Shown: piece after piece, positions 47,830 to 57,406 of the stretch
Position numbering within the stretch: position 1 is the stretch's first letter
Layout of the letters: each line of letters begins with the position of its first letter
Assembly (NCBI GenBank): GCA_018241425.1
Contig: JAFEDU010000006.1
Span: 1-64,000, forward strand
DNA length: 64,000 nt
Direction: 5' to 3'
From: Pseudomonadota bacterium
GTDB lineage: Bacteria > Pseudomonadota > Gammaproteobacteria > Steroidobacterales > Steroidobacteraceae
Program-made: the position numbers and the translations under genes
Notes under the pieces: generated by a model
What the model saw: only the letters and a program-made list of their open reading frames with translations
Told to the model about the DNA's origin: nothing
The model's database searches: none

Positions 47830-48911
47830 GCGGCCCTCCGCACGAGTTCCAGGCAGGAGGCGGCGAGTTCGTCGGCCGCGCGGGGCTTGGCGAGCAGGCG
47901 CGCGCGCTCGGCCATGGCGAGCAGCTTCCCGCGCCCGGCGCACAACCGCTCGAGCTCCGCCGCCAGGCGCTCCTCGGTGAGCTCGCGGTCGCTCACCAGC
48001 ACCGCGGCGCCCTCGCGCACCAGGTACTGGGCGTTGTAGGTCTGGTGATCGTCCACCGCATTCGGGAACGGCACCAGCACCGCGGCGATGCCGACCGCGG
48101 CGAGTTCGGAGACCGTGAGCGCGCCGGAGCGGCAGATCACCAGGTCCGCCCAGGCATAGGCTTCGCTCATGTCCTCGATGAACGGGCGCACGTCCGCGCG
48201 CACGCCGGCCTGGGCGTAGCTCAGGCGCCCGGCGTCGATCCAGCGCTCGCCCGCCTGGTGCAGCACGTCGAAGGAGAGCGTCGCAGACAGCCGCTTGAGC
48301 GCGAACGGCACCACGGCATTCAGGCGTGCGGCCCCCTGGCTGCCGCCGATGACGAGGATGCGGATCGGGCCGGCGCGGCCGGCGAAGCGCGCCGCCGGCG
48401 CCGGCACCGCGCTGATGTCGCGGCGCACCGGGTTACCGATGACCTTCGCGTGCACGTCGCGGCCGAAGCTCCCGGGGAAGGCCTCGAGCACCTGGCGCGC
48501 GAGGTGCGCGAGGCAGCGGTTGGTGAAGCCCGCGATCGCGTTCTGCTCGTGGATGAGGAGCGGCCGGCGCGTCAGCCATGCCGCGACGCCGCCGGGGCCG
48601 GTCACGAAGCCGCCGAGCCCCACGACCACGCTCGGGCGGTGGCGGCGGATCACGTTCAGGGCCTGCCACAGCGCGCGCGAGAGCTTGAAAGGCGCCATCA
48701 GCCAGGGCAGCGCACCCTTGCCGCGCAGTCCGGTCACGGAGAGGCGCTCGAGCGGGATGCCCTCGGCCGGGATCACCCGCGACTCAAGTCCCCGCTCGGT
48801 GCCGAGCCAGACGACCTCGGTCGACTGCTCGCGCAGGAGGCGTGCGAGCGCCAGCGCCGGGAACACGTGCCCGCCAGTGCCGCCGGCCATGATGAGCACC
48901 GGGCGACTCAT
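47826..48911 (-). CDS. murG: Lipid II synthase MurG
   Basis: A 361-residue GT28 glycosyltransferase that adds GlcNAc to lipid I at the inner face of the membrane. The N-terminal M-A-G-G-T-G-G-H-V-F-P-A-L is the membrane- and acceptor-side loop, V-V-G-L-G-G-F-V-T-G-P the second glycine-rich loop, and the donor site has V-I-G-G-S-Q-G-A-A-R-L and C-R-S-G-A-L-T-V-S-E. The start is fixed by the 4-base overlap with ftsW. Confidence 0.97.
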   Translation of the reverse strand: MSRPVLIMAGGTGGHVFPALALARLLREQSTEVVWLGTERGLESRVIPAEGIPLERLSVTGLRGKGALPWLMAPFKLSRALWQALNVIRRHRPSVVVGLGGFVTGPGGVAAWLTRRPLLIHEQNAIAGFTNRCLAHLARQVLEAFPGSFGRDVHAKVIGNPVRRDISAVPAPAARFAGRAGPIRILVIGGSQGAARLNAVVPFALKRLSATLSFDVLHQAGERWIDAGRLSYAQAGVRADVRPFIEDMSEAYAWADLVICRSGALTVSELAAVGIAAVLVPFPNAVDDHQTYNAQYLVREGAAVLVSDRELTEERLAAELERLCAGRGKLLAMAERARLLAKPRAADELAASCLELVRRAA

Positions 48912-50095
48912 ACGCTGCCCCGCACGGTGGCCGAGCCGCGCTGCTCGCGCATCGCCTCGTGGTAGACCCGCATGAGGAGGCCCACCCAGGCGAGGGCCAC
49001 GATCATGCTCGAGCGACCGTAGCTCATGAGCGGCAGCGTCAGTCCCTTGGTGGGCAGCACGCCCATGTTGACGCCGATGTTGATGAAGGCCTGGATTCCC
49101 ACCCACAGGCCGAAGCCCGCGGCGAGGTAGGCCTGGAACTTGAGTCCCGCGTTCGCCGCCAGGCGCGCGATGTAGAAGCTGCGCCACACCAGGCCCAGGA
49201 ACAGCGCGAGGGTCACCACGACGCCGATGAGGCCGAGCTCCTCGGCGAGCACCGCGAACAGGAAGTCGGTGTGCGCCTCGGGCAGGTAGAAGAGCTTCTG
49301 CACCGAGTCGCCGAGTCCCACCCCGAACCACTGGCCGCGCCCGATGGCGATCAGGGACTGGGTGAGCTGGAAGCCGCTGTTGAAGGGGTCCGCCCAGGGG
49401 TCCAGGAACGCCGTCAGACGCCGCATGCGGTAGCTCGAGCTGACCGCCAGCACCCCGAAGCCCGCCACGGCGATTGCGGTCATGGCGATCACGTAGCGCA
49501 GCCGCGCCCCGGCGAGGAACAGCAGGCCGAAGCCGGTCGCGAACAGCACGGTGGCCGCCCCGAAGTCCGGCTCGAGCAAGAGCAGCGCCCCGGCCGCGAA
49601 CAGGAGCCCGAGGGGCCTGGCGAGCCCCATGAACGACTCGCGCAGCTCGCTCTCGCGACGCACCGCGTAGGAGGCGATGTAGATGAGCACCAGCACGCGC
49701 GCCAGTTCCGAGACCTGGAAGTTCGCGCCCGCGAGCCGCAGCCACCGCCGCGAGCCGTTGACCGAGTGGCCGAGCCCCGGCACCAGCACCACCATGAGCA
49801 GCACCACCGCCACGGCGAGCAGCGGCACGGAAGCCTTCTCCAGCATCTCGGTGGGGATCGAGAACACCAGTGCCGCGCACGCGGTGCCGAGGAGCGTCAG
49901 GAACAGCTGCCGCTCGAGGTAGAAGAAGGGCTGGCCGCTCTCCTGGCTCGCGATCGACACCGAGGCCGAGGTCACCATGACGAGCCCCAGGAGGACGATG
50001 CCGAGCACCAGGGCGAGGGTCACCCCGTCCAGGTGCACGGGACCTGAGCGGGCGCCCGAGCGCGCGAAGCCCATGAGTGAGGAGCTCGCGCTCAT
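48908..50095 (-). CDS. ftsW: Septal peptidoglycan polymerase FtsW
   Basis: A 395-residue SEDS protein that polymerises septal glycan with FtsI. About ten membrane helices are seen. Landmarks are N-G-S-R-R-W-L-R-L (residues about 108-116), L-L-E-P-D-F-G (catalytic Asp region) and the C-terminal G-L-T-L-P-L-M-S-Y-G-R-S-S loop. The final motif has R where many proteins have G, within G-R-S-S. Start ATG 50095 overlaps the murD stop by 4 bases; longer frames are spurious. Confidence 0.96.
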   Translation of the reverse strand: MSASSSLMGFARSGARSGPVHLDGVTLALVLGIVLLGLVMVTSASVSIASQESGQPFFYLERQLFLTLLGTACAALVFSIPTEMLEKASVPLLAVAVVLLMVVLVPGLGHSVNGSRRWLRLAGANFQVSELARVLVLIYIASYAVRRESELRESFMGLARPLGLLFAAGALLLLEPDFGAATVLFATGFGLLFLAGARLRYVIAMTAIAVAGFGVLAVSSSYRMRRLTAFLDPWADPFNSGFQLTQSLIAIGRGQWFGVGLGDSVQKLFYLPEAHTDFLFAVLAEELGLIGVVVTLALFLGLVWRSFYIARLAANAGLKFQAYLAAGFGLWVGIQAFINIGVNMGVLPTKGLTLPLMSYGRSSMIVALAWVGLLMRVYHEAMREQRGSATVRGSV

Positions 50096-51432
50096 GCCGC
50101 GAGCCTGCGTACCGCATCCGCGAACACGGCGCCGCGGTGCGCGTAGTCGCGGAACATGTCCAGGCTCGCGCACGCCGGGGACAGCAGCACCGTGTCGCCG
50201 GGCTGCGCGGCCGCGGCCGCCGCGCGTACCGCGTCCTCGAGGGTCGCGCACCGCTGGACCGCGCAGACCCCGGCAAGCACGTGCTCGAGCGCCGGGGCGT
50301 CGCGGCCGATGAGGAGCGCGCTGCGGACCTTGCCGCGGAACGCGGCCGCGAGCGGGGCGAAGTCCTGGTTCTTGCCCTCCCCGCCCAGGATCATGACCAG
50401 GGGACCCGCCATCCCCTCGACCGCCGCGAGCGTCGCGCCGACGTTGGTGCCCTTGGAGTCGTCGATGTAGTCGACGCCGCCCACCTGTGCCACCCACTGC
50501 GAGCGGTGGGCGAGGCCGGCGAAGCTCTTCAGCTCCTCGAGCATCGCGGCCAGCGGCAGCCCGACGGCCTCGCCCAGGGCGAGCGCCGCGAGCGCGTTGG
50601 CGGCGTTGTGCAGGCCCTTGAGCTTCATCGCCGAGAGCGGCAGGAGCGGCTCGCCGGCGCGCGTCAGCCACCAGTCGCCCGCGTTGCCCGCGACCGCGAA
50701 GTCCGCCCCCAGGCTCGAACGCAGCGAGAAGCTCACCGTGCGACGGGCATGGCGCGGCATGGCGACCACCAGCGGGTCGTCGAGGTTGATCACGGCCGTG
50801 TCGCAGCGCGCGAGGATGCGCGCCTTCGCGGCCGCGTACGCATCCAGGTCCGGGTAGCGGTCGAGGTGGTCCGGGCTCACGTTCAGCACCGTGGCGGCCC
50901 GGCAGTGCAGCGACTCGGTGGTCTCGAGCTGGTAGCTCGACAGCTCCAGCACGTACAGCTCGGCCTCGCCGTCCAGGAGCTCGAGCGCCGGCTCGCCGAG
51001 GTTGCCGCCGACCCGCACGCGCAGGCCGGCACGCCCGGCCATGCGCCCGAAGAGCGTGGTCACGGTGCTCTTGCCGTTGGTGCCGGTGATGCCGGCCACG
51101 GGGGCGGCGGCGGCGCGCGCGAAGAGTTCGATGTCGCCGACGATCTTGAGCCCCTGGGCGCGTGCGGCGGCGAAGAACGGCACGCCGAGCGACAGTCCCG
51201 GGGAGGCCACCACGAGGTCCGCGCCGGCCAGCAGCGCCGCATCCAGGCCCGACAGGCGCACGGGGATCTTCGGATCCAGCGCGAGCAGCGCCGCAAGTTC
51301 CGGCGGCTGCGCGCGCGTGTCGGTGACGGCGAGGCGCCAGCCGCGCGCGTGCAGGAAGCGCGCGCAGGACAGGCCGCTGCGGCCCAGGCCCGCGATCACG
51401 GCATAGCCGGCCTTGAGTTCGCGCGCGCTCAT
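50092..51432 (-). CDS. murD: UDP-MurNAc-L-Ala--D-glutamate ligase MurD
   Basis: A 446-residue Mur ligase adding D-Glu. It shows V-I-A-G-L-G-R-S-G-L-S in the UDP domain, G-I-T-G-T-N-G-K-S-T-V-T as the ATP loop, N-V-S-P-D-H-L-D-R-Y and D-D-S-K-G-T-N-V-G-A-T in the C-terminal half, and L-S-P-A-C-A-S-L-D-M-F near the end. The 4-base overlaps with mraY upstream and ftsW downstream fix the start and stop. Confidence 0.97.
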   Translation of the reverse strand: MSARELKAGYAVIAGLGRSGLSCARFLHARGWRLAVTDTRAQPPELAALLALDPKIPVRLSGLDAALLAGADLVVASPGLSLGVPFFAAARAQGLKIVGDIELFARAAAAPVAGITGTNGKSTVTTLFGRMAGRAGLRVRVGGNLGEPALELLDGEAELYVLELSSYQLETTESLHCRAATVLNVSPDHLDRYPDLDAYAAAKARILARCDTAVINLDDPLVVAMPRHARRTVSFSLRSSLGADFAVAGNAGDWWLTRAGEPLLPLSAMKLKGLHNAANALAALALGEAVGLPLAAMLEELKSFAGLAHRSQWVAQVGGVDYIDDSKGTNVGATLAAVEGMAGPLVMILGGEGKNQDFAPLAAAFRGKVRSALLIGRDAPALEHVLAGVCAVQRCATLEDAVRAAAAAAQPGDTVLLSPACASLDMFRDYAHRGAVFADAVRRLAA

Positions 51433-52514
51433 CGCAGCTTCAGGGTGGCGAGCCCTGCCAGCACCAAAAGGAGCGAGATGATCCAGAAGCGCACGATCAC
51501 CTTCGGCTCCGCCCAGCCCTTGAGCTCGAAGTGGTGGTGGATCGGCGCCATGCGGAAGATGCGCTTGCCGGTGAGCTTGAACGAGGCCACCTGCAGGATC
51601 ACCGAGGCGGTCTCGAGCACGAACACGCCGCCCATGACCAGGGTCACCAGCTCCTGGCGCACGATGACCGCCAGCACGCCGATCGCCCCGCCGATGGCGA
51701 GCGCCCCGACGTCGCCCATGAACACCTGCGCGGGGTAGGAGTTGAACCACAGGAAACCGAGCCCCGCCCCGGCCAGCGCCGAGGCGAAGATCAAGAGCTC
51801 GCCGGCGCCGCGGATCTCGGGGATCTGCAGGTAGTGAGCGAACACCGCGTTGCCGCTCGCGTAGGCGAAGATGCCCAGCGCCGCGGTGACCAGGGCCGCC
51901 GGCATGATCGCGAGCCCGTCGAGCCCGTCGGTCAGGTTCACCGCGTTGCTCATGCCGACGATCATCAGGTAGGCGAGCATGATGAACCCGAACGCCGACA
52001 GCGGCTGCTCGAAGCTCTTCACGAACGGCAGGTACAGCGCGGTCTCCCCGGGCTCGGTGGCGGTGTAGTAGAGCGTCGCGGCGGTGGCAAGTCCCGCCAC
52101 CGACTGCCAGAAGTACTTCCACCGCGCCACCAGCCCGCGCGGGTTGCGCACCACGAGCTTCAGGTAGTCGTCGTAGAAGCCGATCAGCCCGAAGGCGAAG
52201 GTCACCCCGAGGACCATCCACACCAGGCGGTTGGAGAGCTCCGCCCACAGGAGCGTGCTCACGAGCGTGGTCACCAGGATCAGCGCCCCGCCCATGGTCG
52301 GGGTGCCGGCCTTGGGCAGGTGGCTCTTCGGGCCGTCGTCGCGCACCACCTGGCCGATCTGGTACCGCGACAGGCGCGCGATCATCGCGGGCCCGACCAC
52401 CAGCGACAAGAGCAGCGAGGACCCCATCGCGAGGATGGCGCGGAAGGTGAGGTAGGAAAAGACGTGCAGGCCGCTCACGCGGCCGGCCAGGTGCTGTGTG
52501 ATCCAGTACAGCAT
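51429..52514 (-). CDS. mraY: Phospho-MurNAc-pentapeptide translocase MraY
   Basis: A 361-residue membrane enzyme making lipid I on undecaprenyl phosphate. Ten hydrophobic helices are visible. The marks are K-A-G-T-P-T-M-G-G near 70, G-F-Y-D-D-Y-L-K (the DD motif) near 115, N-L-T-D-G-L-D-G-L near 192, F-M-G-D-V-G and M-A-P-I-H-H-H-F-E-L-K-G-W near 325. Its ATG shares one base with the murF stop (TGATG). Confidence 0.97.
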   Translation of the reverse strand: MLYWITQHLAGRVSGLHVFSYLTFRAILAMGSSLLLSLVVGPAMIARLSRYQIGQVVRDDGPKSHLPKAGTPTMGGALILVTTLVSTLLWAELSNRLVWMVLGVTFAFGLIGFYDDYLKLVVRNPRGLVARWKYFWQSVAGLATAATLYYTATEPGETALYLPFVKSFEQPLSAFGFIMLAYLMIVGMSNAVNLTDGLDGLAIMPAALVTAALGIFAYASGNAVFAHYLQIPEIRGAGELLIFASALAGAGLGFLWFNSYPAQVFMGDVGALAIGGAIGVLAVIVRQELVTLVMGGVFVLETASVILQVASFKLTGKRIFRMAPIHHHFELKGWAEPKVIVRFWIISLLLVLAGLATLKLR

Positions 52515-53890
52515 CAGTGCGTCCCGCCCGCGGCCGCGCCGGTCAGCGCCTCAACCACGCGCTCCAGCCGGTTGGAGCGTGAGCCCTTCACCAGCACGCG
52601 CACCTCGCTCCCGGCCTCCTTGAGCGCCGTGCCGAGCGCGACCGCGAGGGCCTGCCCTTCCGGGTACCAGCGCGCGCCGGCCCCGAAGCTCTCCACCGCC
52701 CGCGACATCAGCTCACCGGTCGCATAGAGCCGCTCGATGCCATGGGCCCGTGCGTACTCGCCGATCTCGGCGTGCGCCGCCGGCGCGAAGCTGCCCAGCT
52801 CGCCCATGTCACCGAGCACCAGCCAGCGCCGGCCGCCCAGCCCCGAGAGCACGTCGATGGCCGCGCGCATGGAGCTCGGGTTGGCGTTGTAGGAGTCATC
52901 GATGAGCCAGCCGCCAACGAGAGTCTGCTTGAACTGCAGGCGCCCCGGGACCGCGCGCATGGCGGCAAGGCCTGAGCTGATGTGGGTGAGGCTCGCCCCG
53001 GCCGCGCTGGCGGCGGCCGCGGCGGCGAGTGCATTGGCGATGTTGTGGGCGCCGCCGAGCGCCAGCTCGATGGCGGCGCTCCCGGCAGGGGCTTCGAGGC
53101 TGAAGCGCGTGCGGAACCCCTGTGCGCCCACTTCCGTGTGCACCTCGCGGGCGCGGTAGTCGGCCGGGGCGCTGATCCCGAAAGTGACGACCTGCGCGGG
53201 CGTCGAACCGCGCCACAGCCCGCAGAATTCGTCGTCCGCGTTGAGGACGGCGGTCGCCTCGGGGGCAAGACCTGCGACCATCTCACCTTCCGCGCGCGCC
53301 ACGCCCTCCAGCGACCCGAAGCCCTCGAGGTGCTCGGCGCCGGCGTTGGTGATCATCCCGACCGTGGGACGCGCCACCGCCACCAGCTGCGCCACCTCAC
53401 CCGCATGGTTCGCGCCCATCTCGATCACCGCGAAGCGGTGCTCGGGCGTGAGGCGCAGCAGCGTGAGCGGCACGCCGATGTGGTTGTTGAGGTTGCCGCG
53501 CGTGGCCAGCGTCGCCCCCGCCTGCGCAAGGATCGCCGCGGTCATCTCCTTGGCGGTGGTCTTGCCGTTGCTGCCGGCCACCCCGATCAGGGGGCCCGCG
53601 AAGCCCTCGCGCCACGCCCGTGCGGCGCGCGTCAGCGCCGCCAGCGTGTCGCCGACCACGATCTGCGGCAGGCGCACCGGCTGCAGGCTGCTCACCACCG
53701 CGCCGGCGGCGCCGGCACTGAGCGCTGCGGCCACGAAGTCGTTGCCGTTGAAGTTCGCACCCGAGAGCGCCACGAACAGCTGGCCACGCTTCAGGCTGCG
53801 CGAGTCGGTCACGACGTCGCTGAAGGCGCCGTCGGCTCCCTCGAGCCGGCCGCCGCACAGGCGCGCGAATTCCGCCAGCGTGCGCTTCAT
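52514..53890 (-). CDS. murF: UDP-MurNAc-tripeptide--D-Ala-D-Ala ligase MurF
   Basis: A 458-residue ligase adding D-Ala-D-Ala. It has D-S-R-S-L-K-R-G-Q-L-F-V-A-L near 30, the ATP loop G-V-A-G-S-N-G-K-T-T-A-K-E, E-M-G-A-N-H-A-G-E and D-D-S-Y-N-A-N-P-S-S-M-R-A-A. Start ATG 53890 is set by a 4-base overlap with murE and by the family-typical opening L-A-E-F-A-R-L-C-G-G. Confidence 0.97.
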   Translation of the reverse strand: MKRTLAEFARLCGGRLEGADGAFSDVVTDSRSLKRGQLFVALSGANFNGNDFVAAALSAGAAGAVVSSLQPVRLPQIVVGDTLAALTRAARAWREGFAGPLIGVAGSNGKTTAKEMTAAILAQAGATLATRGNLNNHIGVPLTLLRLTPEHRFAVIEMGANHAGEVAQLVAVARPTVGMITNAGAEHLEGFGSLEGVARAEGEMVAGLAPEATAVLNADDEFCGLWRGSTPAQVVTFGISAPADYRAREVHTEVGAQGFRTRFSLEAPAGSAAIELALGGAHNIANALAAAAAASAAGASLTHISSGLAAMRAVPGRLQFKQTLVGGWLIDDSYNANPSSMRAAIDVLSGLGGRRWLVLGDMGELGSFAPAAHAEIGEYARAHGIERLYATGELMSRAVESFGAGARWYPEGQALAVALGTALKEAGSEVRVLVKGSRSNRLERVVEALTGAAAGGTH

Positions 53891-55386
53891 GCCGGCAGCC
53901 TCGCGAGTTCCGCGGCCACCACGGTCTGGTCCTGGAACGCGCGCCGCTCGGGGCCGACGATCTGGTAGCCCTCGTGGCCCTTGCCGGCCACCAGCACCAC
54001 GTCGTCCGCCTGGGAGCGGCCGAGCGCCAGCCGGATCGCAAGCGCACGGTCGTGCTCCACGACGTGCGGGCTCGCCTCCCCAAGGCCCTTGAGGATGTCC
54101 GCCACGATGCGCGCCGGGTCCTCGCTGCGCGGGTTGTCGTCGGTGACGATCACCTCGTCGGCGAGCTCGGCGGCAATGCGCCCCATGAGCGGCCGCTTGC
54201 CGGCGTCGCGGTCCCCGCCGCAGCCGAACACCAGCCGCAGCGCGCCGCGGCAGTGCAGGCGCGCAGCCCGCAGCGCGTTGGCCAGGGCATCGGGCGTGTG
54301 CGCGTAGTCGACGATGACGAGTGGCGTGCGGCCTCGCCCCCCGAACAGTTCCATGCGCCCGCTCGCCGCGCGGCTGCGCGACAGGGCGCGCACGGCCGCC
54401 GCGAGCGGCACCTCCCAGGCGAGGAGGACTGCCAGCACGCTGAGCGCATTGTCGACGTTGAACTCGCCCACCAGGCGCACCGGCAGCTCGGCGGCGCCCC
54501 AGCTGGAGTCGACCTCGATCACGAGGCCGCCCGGGTCGGGTGTGACGCGGCGGGCACGAACGTAGCGCGCACCGGCCGGGACCTGGGTGGCGGGGCGGCG
54601 CGAGGTGGCAATCAGCGGCACCGTGGACGGGACCTCCGCCAGCTGCGCGCCGAACGGGTCGTCCAGGTTGATGACCCGGAACTTCAGTCCCGGGAAGGCG
54701 AACAGGCGCGCCTTGGCGGCGCCGTAGGCCTCCATCGTGCCGTGGTAGTCGAGGTGGTCGCGGGTGAGGTTCGTGAACACCGCCGCGCTGAAGCGCACGG
54801 CGTCGACGCGCGCCTGGTCGAGGGCGTGAGAGGAGACCTCCATGCACACGCATTCGGCCCCGGCGGCGCGCAGCTCGGCGAGCTGGCGCTGCACGGTCAC
54901 CGCATCCGAGGTGGTATGCGCGGTCGGGGTCACCTGCGGCGGCAGCCCGACGCCCAGGGTGCCGATGTAGGCGGCCGGGCGCTGGCAGTGCGTGAGTGCC
55001 TGCGCCAGCAGCCACGCGCAGGTGGTCTTGCCGTTGGTGCCGGTGATCCCGGCCACGGTGAGCGCGTCCGAGGGCTTGCCGAAGAAGCGCGCGGCGATCT
55101 CCCCGGCGCGCGCGCCCAGGTCCGCCACCGGCGCGATGAAGATGCCCGGGGCAGCCTCCGGGGGTGCGTCCGCACCCTCGCGCTCGTAGAGCACCGCGCG
55201 GGCGCCGCGCGCGATCGCCTCGCGCGCGAACTTGAGCCCGTGGTGCGTGCGTCCGCGGCAGGCGAGGAACAGCGTCCCGGGACCCACCGCGCGGCTGTCG
55301 AGGGTCACGTCGCTCACCAGCACGTCCCCGGGGGCGTTCACGATGCCGGCGGTGAGCTCGGCGAGCGGGCGGGCAGCCGGACTCAT
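53887..55386 (-). CDS. murE: UDP-MurNAc-tripeptide synthetase MurE (meso-DAP type)
   Basis: A 499-residue ligase adding the third stem residue. D-S-R-A-V-G-P-G-T-L-F is in the UDP domain, G-I-T-G-T-N-G-K-T-T the ATP loop, D-Y-A-H-T-P-D-A-L the central region. The motif D-D-N-P-R-S-E-D-P selects meso-diaminopimelate, the Gram-negative state. Both ends overlap neighbours by 4 bases. Confidence 0.97.
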   Translation of the reverse strand: MSPAARPLAELTAGIVNAPGDVLVSDVTLDSRAVGPGTLFLACRGRTHHGLKFAREAIARGARAVLYEREGADAPPEAAPGIFIAPVADLGARAGEIAARFFGKPSDALTVAGITGTNGKTTCAWLLAQALTHCQRPAAYIGTLGVGLPPQVTPTAHTTSDAVTVQRQLAELRAAGAECVCMEVSSHALDQARVDAVRFSAAVFTNLTRDHLDYHGTMEAYGAAKARLFAFPGLKFRVINLDDPFGAQLAEVPSTVPLIATSRRPATQVPAGARYVRARRVTPDPGGLVIEVDSSWGAAELPVRLVGEFNVDNALSVLAVLLAWEVPLAAAVRALSRSRAASGRMELFGGRGRTPLVIVDYAHTPDALANALRAARLHCRGALRLVFGCGGDRDAGKRPLMGRIAAELADEVIVTDDNPRSEDPARIVADILKGLGEASPHVVEHDRALAIRLALGRSQADDVVLVAGKGHEGYQIVGPERRAFQDQTVVAAELARLPA

Positions 55387-57131
55387 GGGCCCGCCGTCGT
55401 GCGCAGGCCGCCCGCCGCGGGGCTTGAGGGCAGCTCGTCGATCTCGGTGACCGCCTGGTCCGGCGGCACGGCCATCAGGCGCAGGGCGCCGCCGACCACG
55501 CGCGAGAACACCGGGGCTGCGACCTCGCCGCCACGGTGCTGCCCGGCGCTGGGCTCGTCGATGACCACCACCGCCGCGAGGCGTGGCGCGGTGGCCGGAG
55601 CCACACCGCCCCACACGGCCATGAAGCGATCGGTCGAATAACCCCCGGCGGTGGCCTTCCACGCGGTGCCGGTCTTGCCCGACACGCGGTAGCCGGGGAT
55701 GGCGGCCGCCTTGCCGGTGCCCTCGGCCGAGACCACCGACTCGAGCATGCCGATGAGTTCGCGGCAGACATGCTCGTCGAGCGCGCGCTCGCCCTGGGGC
55801 GGGCTCTCCACGCGGAGGAACGAGACCGGGCGCGCCACCCCGTACGAGCCGATGGTGGCGTAGGCGTGCACCAGCTGCAGCGGGGTCACCGACAGGCCGT
55901 AGCCGTGGCTCATGGTGACGATGCCGATCGGCCGCCACTGCGAGTAGTTCGGCAGGAGCCCTGCCGACTCGCCCGGATAGCCGCTGGTGGTTACCTGCCC
56001 GAAGCCCAGGTGGTTGAGGGTCGACCAGATCTCCTGCGGTGGCAGCGAGAGCGCGATGTGCGCCATGCCGACGTTGGAGCTCTTGGCGAGCACGGTGGCG
56101 ATGTCGATCGCGCCCAGGTTGTGCTCGTCCTCGAAGATCTTGGCGCCGACTTTGAAGAAGCCCGGGGAGGTATCAATGATGCTGCGGTTGTCGTACTTGC
56201 CCGCGGCGATGCCGGCGGCGACGAAGAACGGCTTCATCGAGGAGCCGGGCTCGAAGATGTCGGTGGCGGCCCGGTTGCGGTAGGTGAAGGGCTGCAGCTG
56301 CTCGCGGTCGTTGGGGTTGTAGGCGGGCTGGTTCACCATCGCGAGCACTTCGCCGGTGGCGACGTCGATCACCACGACGCTGCCGGCCTTGGCGCGCTGG
56401 TCGCGGATGGCAGCCTTGAGCTCGCGGTAGGCGAGGTACTGGATGCGCAGGTCGATCGAGAGCACCAGGTCCTTGCCCGGGCGCGCCGGGCGGATGCTCT
56501 CGACGTTCTGCACGATGCGGCCGTAGCGGTCCTGGATGACGCGCTTGGCGCCGTCCTCGCCCGCCAGCCAGTGGTCGAAGGCGAGCTCCAGCCCCTCCTG
56601 CCCCTGGTCATCCACGTTGGTGAAGCCGAGCAGGTGCCCGGTGACTTCCGCGGCCGGGTAGTAGCGGCGGTACTCGCGCGAGGTGTAGACCCCGGGGATC
56701 CCGAGCGCCTTGATCTGCTCAGCCTCCGCGGGCTGCTTGTGCCGCGCGAGGTACAGGAACTCGCGGTCGAGGTTGGAGGTGATGCGGCGCGCCAGCTCCT
56801 GGCGGTCGAGGCCCAGCGCCTTGGCCAGGCGCGGGATCTGGTCGGTGGCGAGCGCCAGCTCGCTCGGGTTCACCCAGATCGAGTCCACCGGGGTCGACAC
56901 CGCCAGCGGCTCGCCGTAGCGGTCGGTGACGGTGCCGCGGTGGGCGGCGATCTCGAGCACGCGCGAGAAGCGGGCGTCCCCTTCCTTGGCGAGGAACCCG
57001 TGATCGACGAGCTGCAGATTGACGGCCCTGTAGACCAGCCCGAGCGCGCACGCGATCAGCAGTCCAACCAGGAGGGAGGCTCGCCAGCGGAAGCTGCTGG
57101 GTGCATCCTCACGTGCGCTTCGTGCCTTCAT
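55383..57131 (-). CDS. ftsI: Septal transpeptidase FtsI (PBP3)
   Basis: A 582-residue class B penicillin-binding protein cross-linking septal wall. One membrane helix (about 20-40) follows a basic tail. The N-terminal dimer domain starts R-G-T-V-T-D-R-Y-G-E-P-L-A. The active-site set is G-S-S-M-K-P (SxxK) near 300, K-S-S-N (SxN) near 355 and S-G-K-T-G-T-A (KTG) near 490. The tail after the transpeptidase domain is Pro/Ala-rich and longer than in E. coli. It overlaps both ftsL and murE by 4 bases. Confidence 0.97.
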   Translation of the reverse strand: MKARSAREDAPSSFRWRASLLVGLLIACALGLVYRAVNLQLVDHGFLAKEGDARFSRVLEIAAHRGTVTDRYGEPLAVSTPVDSIWVNPSELALATDQIPRLAKALGLDRQELARRITSNLDREFLYLARHKQPAEAEQIKALGIPGVYTSREYRRYYPAAEVTGHLLGFTNVDDQGQEGLELAFDHWLAGEDGAKRVIQDRYGRIVQNVESIRPARPGKDLVLSIDLRIQYLAYRELKAAIRDQRAKAGSVVVIDVATGEVLAMVNQPAYNPNDREQLQPFTYRNRAATDIFEPGSSMKPFFVAAGIAAGKYDNRSIIDTSPGFFKVGAKIFEDEHNLGAIDIATVLAKSSNVGMAHIALSLPPQEIWSTLNHLGFGQVTTSGYPGESAGLLPNYSQWRPIGIVTMSHGYGLSVTPLQLVHAYATIGSYGVARPVSFLRVESPPQGERALDEHVCRELIGMLESVVSAEGTGKAAAIPGYRVSGKTGTAWKATAGGYSTDRFMAVWGGVAPATAPRLAAVVVIDEPSAGQHRGGEVAAPVFSRVVGGALRLMAVPPDQAVTEIDELPSSPAAGGLRTTAGP

Positions 57132-57406
57132 GGGCTGGTGATCTCGATCTCCTTAGGTGGGGGCATCGCCATGTGCAGCTTGGCGCTCGCCACCCGCTCC
57201 ACGAAGGCGTGCGACGACCATGCGCTCTGCTCCAGCTGCAGCTGGCCCCACTCGATCTCCAGGTTGTCGCGACGCGCGTTCAGCCCCTCGAGTTCCACGA
57301 ACAGCGCGCGGGCGCGGTGCTTGCAGTAGATGGCGCCCGCGGCGGAGGCGAGGGTTGCGACCCACAGCACCGGCAGGAGCACGTACAGCACGCGGCGGCT
57401 GATCAC
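57128..57406 (-). CDS. ftsL: Cell division protein FtsL
   Basis: A 92-residue bitopic protein of the FtsQLB complex. A membrane helix fills residues 5-27, followed by a coiled coil (about 30-75) with E-L-E-G-L-N-A-R-R-D-N-L-E-I-E-W-G-Q-L-Q and the conserved Q-S-A-W-S ... V-E-R-V-A segment near the end. Position between rsmH and ftsI with 4-base overlaps on both sides confirms the call. Confidence 0.94.
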   Translation of the reverse strand: MISRRVLYVLLPVLWVATLASAAGAIYCKHRARALFVELEGLNARRDNLEIEWGQLQLEQSAWSSHAFVERVASAKLHMAMPPPKEIEITSP

